NCBI GenBank assembly: GCA_023511455.1
Contig: JAIMBJ010000008.1
Location: 1 to 64,000 of the forward strand
Reading direction: 5' to 3'
Length of the DNA stretch: 64,000 nt
DNA from: Bacillota bacterium
Lineage (GTDB): Bacteria; Armatimonadota; HRBIN16
The notes beneath the pieces are model-generated. The model searched no databases and had not been told where the DNA came from. It saw only the letters and a program-made list of their open reading frames with translations. This document shows, piece by piece, positions 17,716 through 24,800 of the stretch; positions within the stretch are counted from its first letter, which is position 1; the number at the start of each line of letters is the position of its first letter. The position numbers were made by a program, and so were the translations under genes.

Positions 17716-17834
17716 ATAGATTCGCGGTCAGCGATTGTATCCCTCTGCTCTGATGCTCGCGGTGGTCTCCACCGTCTCAACGAGCAAGTTCAGTCCGGTA
17801 CGGGAACACTCGGCGACCGCTTTGCTAATCCGTG

Positions 17835-18356
17835 TTAACTGGATGGGCCGCCGTCCCAATTCGGCACATCAGCGAGCAGGTAATCGTTGTTGACCGGGGT
17901 ATACTGTGTACCCCAGGCCGCGTCTCGAACCTTAGTATACTCCAGGTACGCACCATTGTGGGAGGTTACCGCCACTTTTCCATAGGACTCGTACTTTTGG
18001 GTGAGCGAACCGTATACAAAGGTTAACTGGGCGGAGGCGTAGTGGCGAAGCCGTCCATAAATCCGGACGGAGTTGTAGTTGCCAAGAGACGTAATTCTTC
18101 CCGTCTGTGAGGCCGTGATGACATACCTGGCGGAGGAAGAAACAGAGGGGTTGTCACCAGACCTCACCATGGCGTTTGCTCTTACCCAGAGGTCGTTGAC
18201 CCCCGCGCTGGGTGGGGAGCCGTAAGCATCCGCTACCACGCCGCTCTCCTGTTCCGTGGCACTGCTACTCACCTGATCCCACTCGATGGTTTACGCGAAA
18301 GCGGTACCCATCACAAGGCAGAGTGCGAACATGGAGATAAACAACAGCCGTATCAT
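17835..18356 (-). pseudogene. Secreted protein gene with TAA directly after the signal peptide
   Basis: The ATG at 18356 encodes a textbook signal peptide of 21 residues, MIRLLFISMFALCLVMGTAFA, taking 21 codons. The next codon is TAA (18293-18291), and the same frame stays open for 151 more codons, beginning TIEWDQVSSSATEQ. CAA to TAA would restore AFA-Q, a usual cleavage site. The mature part is beta-rich, with many Ser, Tyr and Asn residues (VRIYGRLRHYASAQLTFVYG). An internal GTG at 18272 could start a 145-residue protein, but it would lack export. I do not recognise the family. Near the 3' end another frame reads on sensibly to a TGA at 17728, so a second lesion is possible. Confidence 0.7.
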
Positions 18357-18391
18357 GTTGTCCTCATCCTTTTGATGAAGTTTCTGTCATC

Positions 18392-18418
18392 ATTATACCG
18401 TCTCCCCCCCCACGTCAA
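18392..18418 (-). promoter_or_regulatory. Promoter with C8 tract in its spacer
   Basis: Read on the minus strand, TTGACG (18418-18413) and TATAAT (18397-18392) face the signal-peptide start at 18356. The spacer is only 15 bases and contains a run of eight identical bases (C at 18404-18411 on the plus strand). Gain of two bases would give the optimal 17. Confidence 0.6.
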
Positions 18419-18522
18419 GTGTCTAAAACCAAAAAATATTAACAATCCCGATTTTTTACGGTTTGACTGGGGTGCTGATACAACCTATGCGCCCTGTTTG
18501 GTGGTCAGGCTGGCCACTTCGT

Positions 18523-19342
18523 TCACGACAACTGTGCATAGTACTGCGGCTCGCGGTAAGTGAGACGGTACAGAACTTCAGAAGCCTGCCGCCCCAGGCG
18601 CGCGGTGTGCAGTGCGGCGGGCACATACAACAGGAATAGAACACTCGCGACTGCCGACCCTGCATGCCGAATCCCGTCCACAATCGCCTCGCCAACGGGA
18701 CGCGCGCGGAGCAATGAAGGCGCTGAAATCACTGTTACCAGAAAGAGGGTAGCAAACGTTAGAGAGCCAAGCCCTGCAAGGCACACCGCTCTCAGATTGT
18801 CCGGGTTCGCTTCCCGATACCACAGCTTTTGACGCAGGTCATTGCTCCATTCGCCAAAAGGTCCCATCATTGCCGTACGACTGGTGTGCGCCTGTGTGCG
18901 CATCAGCCTGCCAGGACGAAGCAGAGCCAGGCGAATCTCTGCGCCTCGTCTGGTATCGCCGTTCAAGTCTGACAGGTAGGCGAGAGGCACGGCAGTGCGC
19001 GCCACCCAATTCGGTGACCCCGATACGGGTGCAGACATGCGGTTCAACGCCGGATACGCCCCGAACACCAGCTGGTGAAGACGGAGCATGCTTCTCGGCA
19101 CATCGGTTGCGTAGTTGTCCCAGCGTGTTTTGCGGCTGGCACGCAGGAGAGCTTCCACGGCAGTTTCGTCCTGCCGGTTATGCAGATAGATCGCTGTCGG
19201 CATCGTTTGGAGAAAGGCGTTATCGGGCTCCAGCCGTTCCCCCTGTTTGGCGAGGTGAATGCACGTGGAAAGCTGCAGGGGCTGTCCCCTCCATCAGTAT
19301 CGCCATCATCTGGAGGGCGAACTCCTGGTGAGCCGAAAACAT
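18523..19342 (-). pseudogene. Membrane protein gene with a frameshift near its 5' end
   Basis: A 226-codon frame (from an ATG at 19203) continues upstream without stops as LAKQGERLEPDNAFLQTMPT. The start itself lies in another frame: from 19342 (or 19399) it reads FSAHQEFALQMMAILMEGTAPAAFHVHS and then runs off into a stop. Joining the frames at 19250-19262, by removing one base, gives one coherent protein. The EPDNAF...A..LHN and later AVEALLRASRKTRWDNY segments look like TPR-type helical repeats. Two hydrophobic segments (about AVCLAGLGSLTFATLFLVTVI and SAVASVLFLLYVPAAL) near the C-terminus suggest a membrane anchor. The family is unknown. Initiation at 19203 could give a truncated product. 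Confidence 0.6.
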
Positions 19343-19350
19343 GCCCAACG

Positions 19351-19372
19351 GTTCGGCTGAGCCTCGCCCTCC
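19351..19372 (-). repeat. Dispersed G/C-rich repeat, copy 1
   Basis: On the minus strand this reads GGAGGGCGAGGCTCAGCCGA, close to the copies at 30491-30519 and 57881-57907 (core GGAGGGCGAGGCTCCCGCCGAGCC). It lies just upstream of the ATG at 19342, which argues for that start over 19399. Confidence 0.55.
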
Positions 19373-19468
19373 ACAAGACATCGGGGGGTAGTCGGCCATC
19401 GACGCGCAGGAGTGCGATACCTCAGGGGCGAAAAAGGTACAATAGGAAGTGGAAGGGGGAACGTCGCT

Positions 19469-20611
19469 ATGGAAGAGCAAGCATTTGAACCCAGACCGCT
19501 GCTGGCGAAGAAGCCGGTGCGTTTGATTTTCGTGGGTGGCTTCGTGGGTTCCGGCAAGACCACCGCGATGGCTGCGCTCACACGTCGGCTGTTGCAGGAT
19601 GGCTTGAACGTCGGGCTGGTGACCAACGACCACGCGGCAGAGATGGTAGACACCACGCTGGTACGTCAGTTCGGTCTGCCGGTCGCGGAGGTATCTGGCG
19701 GTTGTTTCGGCTGTGACCTGAACGACCTGCTGGACGCTACCGAGCGTGTGCTGATGCAGGAGCCAGACGTGCTGATCGTCGAGCCGGTTGCGAGCTGCAC
19801 CGATACAGTGGCATCGGTGATTATGCCTCTCAAGCAATTCTACGGCGGGGTTTTTCGTATCTCCCCGTTTTCGGTACTGATAGACCCGATGCGCCTCTAC
19901 GAGATGCTTTTGGAGGAGAACCCCAGCGAGTTTGCCCGGTGCTTCGCGCCCATCTTCCATCACCAGCTGAACGAAGCGGACGTTCTGGTGCTGAACAAGG
20001 TAGATACCCTGTCTACGGAAGAGGCGCAACGGCTGGTGAATGCCCTGCGCCAGCATCACCCCGACAAGCCCATCCTCACCATCTCTGCCCGACGCGGCGA
20101 TGGTGTGGACGAATGGATGCAGCAGGTGATGCAGGATGCCCCGCTCAGCTCGCGCGTGATGGAGAAAGCCGATTACAAGGTGTATGAAATCGGTGGGGTC
20201 AAGCTGGGATGGCTCAACGCCTCCGCGCAGCTGGTGGCAGAGCCGTTCTTCAACGCGCGAGAGTACGCGGACCTGCTTCTGAGGCGATTGCACGATGCGG
20301 CGCGGGCACGCAACACCGAGGTGCTGCATATTAAGCTGGCTATCTACTGCCAGGGCAAAGCAATGGGCGCCAACTTGCTGAGCGCATATCCGGAACCCGT
20401 CTTCGGCGGGGAAGATTTGGGCGACTTGAGCCATGCGATGCTGGTACTGAATGCAAGACTGGGCATCGACCCACCCACACTGGGGGGTATCGTGGCGCAG
20501 GCTATCTACGACACCGCGAAGGCACTGCGTGTGGAAGCGGAGATACTGAAACTACACACAGTGAAACCCACCATACCCTGTCCGCGGTTCCGCATGTGCA
20601 ATCCGGTTTAG
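19469..20611 (+). CDS. CobW/COG0523-like GTP-binding protein
   Basis: The protein has 380 residues. The P-loop GGFVGSGKTT places Lys30 in the Walker A motif. SGGCFGCDLNDL matches the family's metal-binding CxxC-type motif, here CFGC rather than CxCC. VEPVASCTD and the G4 motif NKVDTL follow, then a C-terminal domain of about 180 residues that is not a typical CobW_C. COG0523 GTPases deliver or insert metals into enzymes; the client here is unknown. AAGGGGG precedes the ATG at 19469, and TACAAT (19437-19442) is a plausible -10 box. Ending in Cys- and Pro-rich IPCPRFRMCNPV is unusual and might add a metal site. Confidence 0.82.
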   Translation: MEEQAFEPRPLLAKKPVRLIFVGGFVGSGKTTAMAALTRRLLQDGLNVGLVTNDHAAEMVDTTLVRQFGLPVAEVSGGCFGCDLNDLLDATERVLMQEPDVLIVEPVASCTDTVASVIMPLKQFYGGVFRISPFSVLIDPMRLYEMLLEENPSEFARCFAPIFHHQLNEADVLVLNKVDTLSTEEAQRLVNALRQHHPDKPILTISARRGDGVDEWMQQVMQDAPLSSRVMEKADYKVYEIGGVKLGWLNASAQLVAEPFFNAREYADLLLRRLHDAARARNTEVLHIKLAIYCQGKAMGANLLSAYPEPVFGGEDLGDLSHAMLVLNARLGIDPPTLGGIVAQAIYDTAKALRVEAEILKLHTVKPTIPCPRFRMCNPV

Positions 20612-20702
20612 CGGAATTGGTACAGGTCGCACAAACGGGATGCAGCGTGGATCTCCTGTGGCTGGCAATGCGCTCAACTCGTGCGGGGAGGTTGCCTGAG
20701 GA

Positions 20703-21875
20703 ATGAGGGTAAGTCTGCTAGCCGTTCTTCTGATTGCCACCGTGTGGCTCTTCCTGAACGTGGGAGCAGCTGCACAGGGGAACGGCTTCTTGCAACGAAA
20801 AGGCACGCAACTGCTGCTGGACGGAAAACCCCTGCGTCTGGTGTCGGTGAACAAGTTTGACCTCTTCCTCCGCTTTCTGGAGGGCGGCGAGGCGAAGCAG
20901 CAGGCGGTGCAGGCCATTCAGGAGGCGTCGAAGCGGGGATTCACCGTCATCCGCTTCGCAGGCGTGGGTTTCTACCCCTCGCACATGCGCAACTGGGCGA
21001 ACGAGAAGGTCTACTGGGGCGCGTTCGACGAGCTGGTACAAACGGCGAAGCAGCAGGGCGTGAGACTGATACCGGTCATCCACTGGAACCTCTACCTCTT
21101 TCCCGACATGGCGAACGAGTGCGTGCAGGACATGCTGACCAACCCCGATTCGCGCTCACGGCAGTATCTGTGGCTTTACACTCATCAAATCGTCTCCCGC
21201 TACAAGGACGAGCCGACCATCCTTTTCTGGGAGCTCACCAACGAGATGAACCTGGGTGCGGACCTGGAGTTCATGCACCCCTACGGGTGGAGCAACCTGA
21301 ACCCGGTACATGAGGGAACTTCCTTCATGCGCCTGCGCCGCGACCACTTCACGACCGAGCAGATGATACCTTTCCTCAAGGAATGGGCGACCTTCATCAA
21401 GCAGATAGACCCCAATCACCTCATCGGCTCGGGATTTGCCTCGCCGCGCCCTGCCGCTCAGCACCTGCGCCTCGCCAGAGGCAGGGGCGACTGGACAGAG
21501 GATAGCGTATCCGAAATGGAAACCTACCTGCGCGATACCCATCCCGACCCGATTGACCTGCTGAGCATCCACTTCTACCGCAAGCACGACAACCTGCGCT
21601 TTGGGAACAAAGACGAGGACTCTGCGCAGGTGCTGGCTGTTTTCAAACAGGCTTCCGAGCGTATCGGCAAACCGCTGTACATCGGCGAGACAGGCGATGA
21701 ATACGCTCAGCGCGCGGATGCACCCTTCCTGCGCAACGTGCTGGAGCAGGCAAGAAAGCTGGATATACCGCTCACGCTGGTATGGAACTGGATGAGCCCT
21801 GGCGACCAGTATGATGTGAGCCCACAACGCACCCCACAGGTGGTAGAGATGATGCGCGAAGCCAACAGCCGTTAG
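20703..21875 (+). CDS. Secreted GH5-like glycoside hydrolase
   Basis: The protein has 390 residues with a signal peptide (LLAVLLIATVWLFLNVGAAAQ). The barrel resembles GH5 cellulase/mannanase-type enzymes: the acid/base Glu181 in FWELTNEMN and the probable nucleophile Glu329 in YIGETGDE are at the expected strands, and SIHFYRKHD carries a conserved His/Tyr pair. The length suits a single catalytic domain with no carbohydrate-binding module. Export to the periplasm or outside is likely. The substrate could be mannan, glucan or a related beta-glycan. Its ribosome site is ambiguous (GGGAGG 12 bases upstream, GAGGA adjoining). It follows the CobW-like gene by 91 bases. Confidence 0.82.
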   Translation: MRVSLLAVLLIATVWLFLNVGAAAQGNGFLQRKGTQLLLDGKPLRLVSVNKFDLFLRFLEGGEAKQQAVQAIQEASKRGFTVIRFAGVGFYPSHMRNWANEKVYWGAFDELVQTAKQQGVRLIPVIHWNLYLFPDMANECVQDMLTNPDSRSRQYLWLYTHQIVSRYKDEPTILFWELTNEMNLGADLEFMHPYGWSNLNPVHEGTSFMRLRRDHFTTEQMIPFLKEWATFIKQIDPNHLIGSGFASPRPAAQHLRLARGRGDWTEDSVSEMETYLRDTHPDPIDLLSIHFYRKHDNLRFGNKDEDSAQVLAVFKQASERIGKPLYIGETGDEYAQRADAPFLRNVLEQARKLDIPLTLVWNWMSPGDQYDVSPQRTPQVVEMMREANSR

Positions 21876-21943
21876 CCCCGCAAGCAGGATTATCCCGTTC
21901 GAGTTGTGAAATGGCTTAGGGAAACGGGACGGTTGCAGGCACG

Positions 21944-23824
21944 ATGGGAAAAAGCACGCAAATTCGGCTGGACTGGTCTCTGGTGAGGCGGCTCATTTTT
22001 GGCTCGCCTCTGTCTACGGAACAGCTGTCTCACCAGCGGCTACCCAAGATTCTGGCGTTGCCAATTTTCGCCTCAGATGCGCTATCTTCCACTGCATACG
22101 CTACGCAAGCCATTTTGCTCAACCTGCTCATCGCAGGTCCGCACGTTTTGCACCTGACGGTACCCATCTCTATCGCCATTGTGGTTTTGCTGTGGATTGT
22201 GGTGATTTCCTACACACAGACGGTTTATGCGTATCCGCAGGGTGGGGGCACGTATATCGTTTCGCGCGAGAATCTGGGCATCCGGTGGGGGCTTCTGGCG
22301 GCTGCCGCCATCCTCACCGACTACGTGCTGACAGTAGCAGTAAGCATCACGGCAGGCGTGCAGCAAATCACCTCCTTCTTTACCAACCTTGCACCGTACC
22401 AGACAGAGCTGGCTGTTGCGGCCATATGGTTCCTCACGCTGGCGAACCTGCGTGGAGCGAGGGAGAGCGGTCTACTGTTTGCCTTCCCCACTTATTTCTT
22501 CGTCATCACCATGCTGAGCATGGTCGCAGTCGGGGTGCTGGGTCCACTGTTCGGGTATCAACCGCGCTCCTATCCACCTCCCGAACAGACAGCGCAAACG
22601 GCTGTGCACGCGCTTTCTCTGACCGTCATTTTGAGGGCGTTCGCTTCTGGATGCGCGGCGATGACGGGTATAGAAGCGGTGGCAGACGGTGTGATTGCGT
22701 TTCGCGCGCCCGAAAGTAAAAACGCCGCACAGACGCTCATCGCGATGGGTGTCATCCTGAGCACCATATTCCTGGGGATATCGTATATCGCGCAAACGAA
22801 CCACATTGTGTACTACGGACACGGGGCACATGGAGAGGATGCCAGCGCAGAGTCGGTCATCTCGATGGCAGCCCGAGCGGTTTTCCACGATAATCCACTG
22901 CTGCGGGGTGTGGTACTGTTCGCCACTGCTATCATCCTGTTGCTTGCCGCAAACACCGCCTATGCTGATTTCCCCCGCCTGAGTTCCATCCTTGCCAGGC
23001 ACGGTTTTATGCCCCGCCAGCTGGCGAACCTTGGCGACCGCCTGGTGTTCTCCAACGGTATCATCCTGCTGGCGGTGTTCGTGTCTATTCTGGTTGTGGT
23101 GTTCGGCGGTAGTGTCGACCGCCTGATTCCGCTGTACGCGGTGGGCGTGTTCACGGCATTCACGCTCTCGCAGGCGGGCATGGTCAGGCACTGGCTCCAG
23201 CAAAAGGGCCCTGGCTGGCGGTGGAAGATGCTGGTCAACGGCATCGGCGCGGTGTCCACTGGCATCGTGTTGCTGGTTATTATCGTTGAAAAGGGACCAC
23301 AGGGCGCGTGGCTGGTGGTGGTGGTGCTTCCCGTGCTGATGTGGTTGTTCACGCAGGTCAATCGGCACTACCAGAAGGTGCGTGCGCGTCTCACGCTCAT
23401 AGGATATGAACCGCCACCCCCTCCCCCACATACGGTGCTGGTGCTGGTGCCCGATGTTCACCGTGGCGTGGTTCCCGCGCTGGAATACGCCCGTGAAATC
23501 TCTAAAGACCACCGTGCCGTCCACATCGAGATTAACCCAGCAGATACGCAGCGCCTGAAGGAACGCTGGGAGCAGTGGGGCGGAGACATGCCACTGGTGA
23601 TTATCGAATCCCCGTACCGCTCCCTCATCGGGCCGCTGGTGGAGTATGTACGGCAGGTGCGCCAGGACCACCCGCGCCACCTGATTACCGTGGTGCTGCC
23701 CGAGTTCGTGGTAACGAAGTGGTGGGAGCGTGCTCTGCATAATAACTCGGCGTTTTTGATCAAGCTCGCGCTGGGCAACGTACGCGACGTCGTGATTACC
23801 AACGTGCGGTACTATCTGGACTGA
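21944..23824 (+). CDS. kimA: KimA-type potassium:proton symporter
   Basis: The protein has 626 residues and matches the KimA (YdaO) layout: about 12 membrane segments, then a cytoplasmic domain of about 150 residues. Signature segments include SDALSSTAYATQ, YAYPQGGGTYIVSRENLG, DYVLTVAVSI, SGCAAMTGIEA, FSNGIILL and IPLYAVGVFTAFTLSQ. KimA imports potassium with protons and is inhibited by c-di-AMP in Bacillus. In Bacillus the gene is controlled by a c-di-AMP riboswitch; the 68 bases upstream here are too short for one, and none is visible. The ribosome site is weak. The next gene begins one base after the stop, suggesting coupled translation. Confidence 0.85.
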   Translation: MGKSTQIRLDWSLVRRLIFGSPLSTEQLSHQRLPKILALPIFASDALSSTAYATQAILLNLLIAGPHVLHLTVPISIAIVVLLWIVVISYTQTVYAYPQGGGTYIVSRENLGIRWGLLAAAAILTDYVLTVAVSITAGVQQITSFFTNLAPYQTELAVAAIWFLTLANLRGARESGLLFAFPTYFFVITMLSMVAVGVLGPLFGYQPRSYPPPEQTAQTAVHALSLTVILRAFASGCAAMTGIEAVADGVIAFRAPESKNAAQTLIAMGVILSTIFLGISYIAQTNHIVYYGHGAHGEDASAESVISMAARAVFHDNPLLRGVVLFATAIILLLAANTAYADFPRLSSILARHGFMPRQLANLGDRLVFSNGIILLAVFVSILVVVFGGSVDRLIPLYAVGVFTAFTLSQAGMVRHWLQQKGPGWRWKMLVNGIGAVSTGIVLLVIIVEKGPQGAWLVVVVLPVLMWLFTQVNRHYQKVRARLTLIGYEPPPPPPHTVLVLVPDVHRGVVPALEYAREISKDHRAVHIEINPADTQRLKERWEQWGGDMPLVIIESPYRSLIGPLVEYVRQVRQDHPRHLITVVLPEFVVTKWWERALHNNSAFLIKLALGNVRDVVITNVRYYLD

Positions 23825-23825
23825 G

Positions 23826-24770
23826 ATGGGCACACCTTCGGTACCCGTGTGGCGTAAACTGGCTACCTCCTACCGTCAGGTTCTGGCTCCGCTATCGTTC
23901 CTGTTGCTGCTGGGGCTGTTCCTCAGTACACAGACGCCCGCCTTTCTCACCTACGACAACCTGCGCACCGTTGCCATACAGACGGTAGCGGTCGCGATAC
24001 TGGCGATTGGCGAGACGGTGGTTATCATCTCCGGCGGGATTGACCTTTCGGTGGGAGCGGTGCTTGCACTGAGCGGGGTCACCTCGGTGTATGCGATGAA
24101 GCATGGCGCGTCGGCATGGCAGGGTGTGCTGATAGGATTGGCGACGGGCGCGCTGTGCGGGCTGTTTAACGGTCTGGTTACCACGCGCCTGCGCATGCCC
24201 GCCTTTGTAGTTACGCTGGGGATGCTGGGGATAGCCAGTGGTGCAGCGTTATTGATTAGCGGAGGCGTCTCGTTGACGGGCATTGCGCCCGGCTTCGAAC
24301 GTCTGGGCAAGGAATGGTCCCTGTGGGTGCTGCTGCTGGTTGCGGTGGGTTTTCACCTTCTGCTCAGCTTCACCAGATTGGGGCGCTACTGCTATGCCAT
24401 TGGCGGCAACCCGGAGGCCGCGCGTCTGTCGGGGGTGTCGCTCGTGCGCTATCAGACCACCTATTTCATCCTGTGCGGGCTATGTGCGGGGTTAGCCGGC
24501 GTTCTGCAAGCCAGCCGGGCGACGGTCGCGCAGCCGACAGCGGGCAAAGGCTGGGAGCTGGATGCCATTGCGGCGGCGGTGATCGGCGGCACCAGCCTGA
24601 TGGGCGGACAGGGTAGCATCGTGGGCACATTGCTGGGCGCGTTCTTAATGGCGATTATCCGCAACGGCTGCAACCTGCTGAACGTGGAAGTGGAGTGGCA
24701 GCAAGTGCTGATTGGCGCGATGGTCATCGTGGCGGTGTTTTATGACCGCTGGCAGCGCGGACGCAGATAG
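23826..24770 (+). CDS. RbsC-like sugar ABC transporter permease
   Basis: The protein has 314 residues with around 8-10 hydrophobic segments and the BPD_transp_2 fold of ribose/simple-sugar permeases. The family's markers are present: ISGGIDLSVGAVLAL, the EAA-like coupling loop GNPEAARLSGV, and AAAVIGGTSLMGGQGS near the end. Such permeases work with an ATPase (RbsA) and a binding protein (RbsB); neither is encoded nearby, so partners must lie elsewhere in the genome. It starts one base after the potassium transporter stop and is probably translationally coupled to it, an unusual pairing. Confidence 0.9.
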   Translation: MGTPSVPVWRKLATSYRQVLAPLSFLLLLGLFLSTQTPAFLTYDNLRTVAIQTVAVAILAIGETVVIISGGIDLSVGAVLALSGVTSVYAMKHGASAWQGVLIGLATGALCGLFNGLVTTRLRMPAFVVTLGMLGIASGAALLISGGVSLTGIAPGFERLGKEWSLWVLLLVAVGFHLLLSFTRLGRYCYAIGGNPEAARLSGVSLVRYQTTYFILCGLCAGLAGVLQASRATVAQPTAGKGWELDAIAAAVIGGTSLMGGQGSIVGTLLGAFLMAIIRNGCNLLNVEVEWQQVLIGAMVIVAVFYDRWQRGRR

Positions 24771-24785
24771 TGTCCCCTCACTTTG

Positions 24786-24794
24786 TGCTAAAAT
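24786..24794 (+). promoter_or_regulatory. Extended -10 element just before uvrC
   Basis: TGC followed by TAAAAT (24789-24794) lies six bases before the uvrC GTG at 24801, where transcription would normally begin. There is no ribosome site between, so a leaderless uvrC message is likely. Confidence 0.55.
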
Positions 24795-24800
24795 GATAGC

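Noticed and set aside
17835-18356. Reassigned stop codons (TAA/TAG read as Gln)
   Set aside because: Many intact genes in the window end normally at TAA or TAG in the expected place, so a changed genetic code does not fit.
21876-21943. c-di-AMP riboswitch upstream of the KimA-type gene
   Set aside because: The gap is only 68 bases and has none of the conserved ydaO-riboswitch segments.
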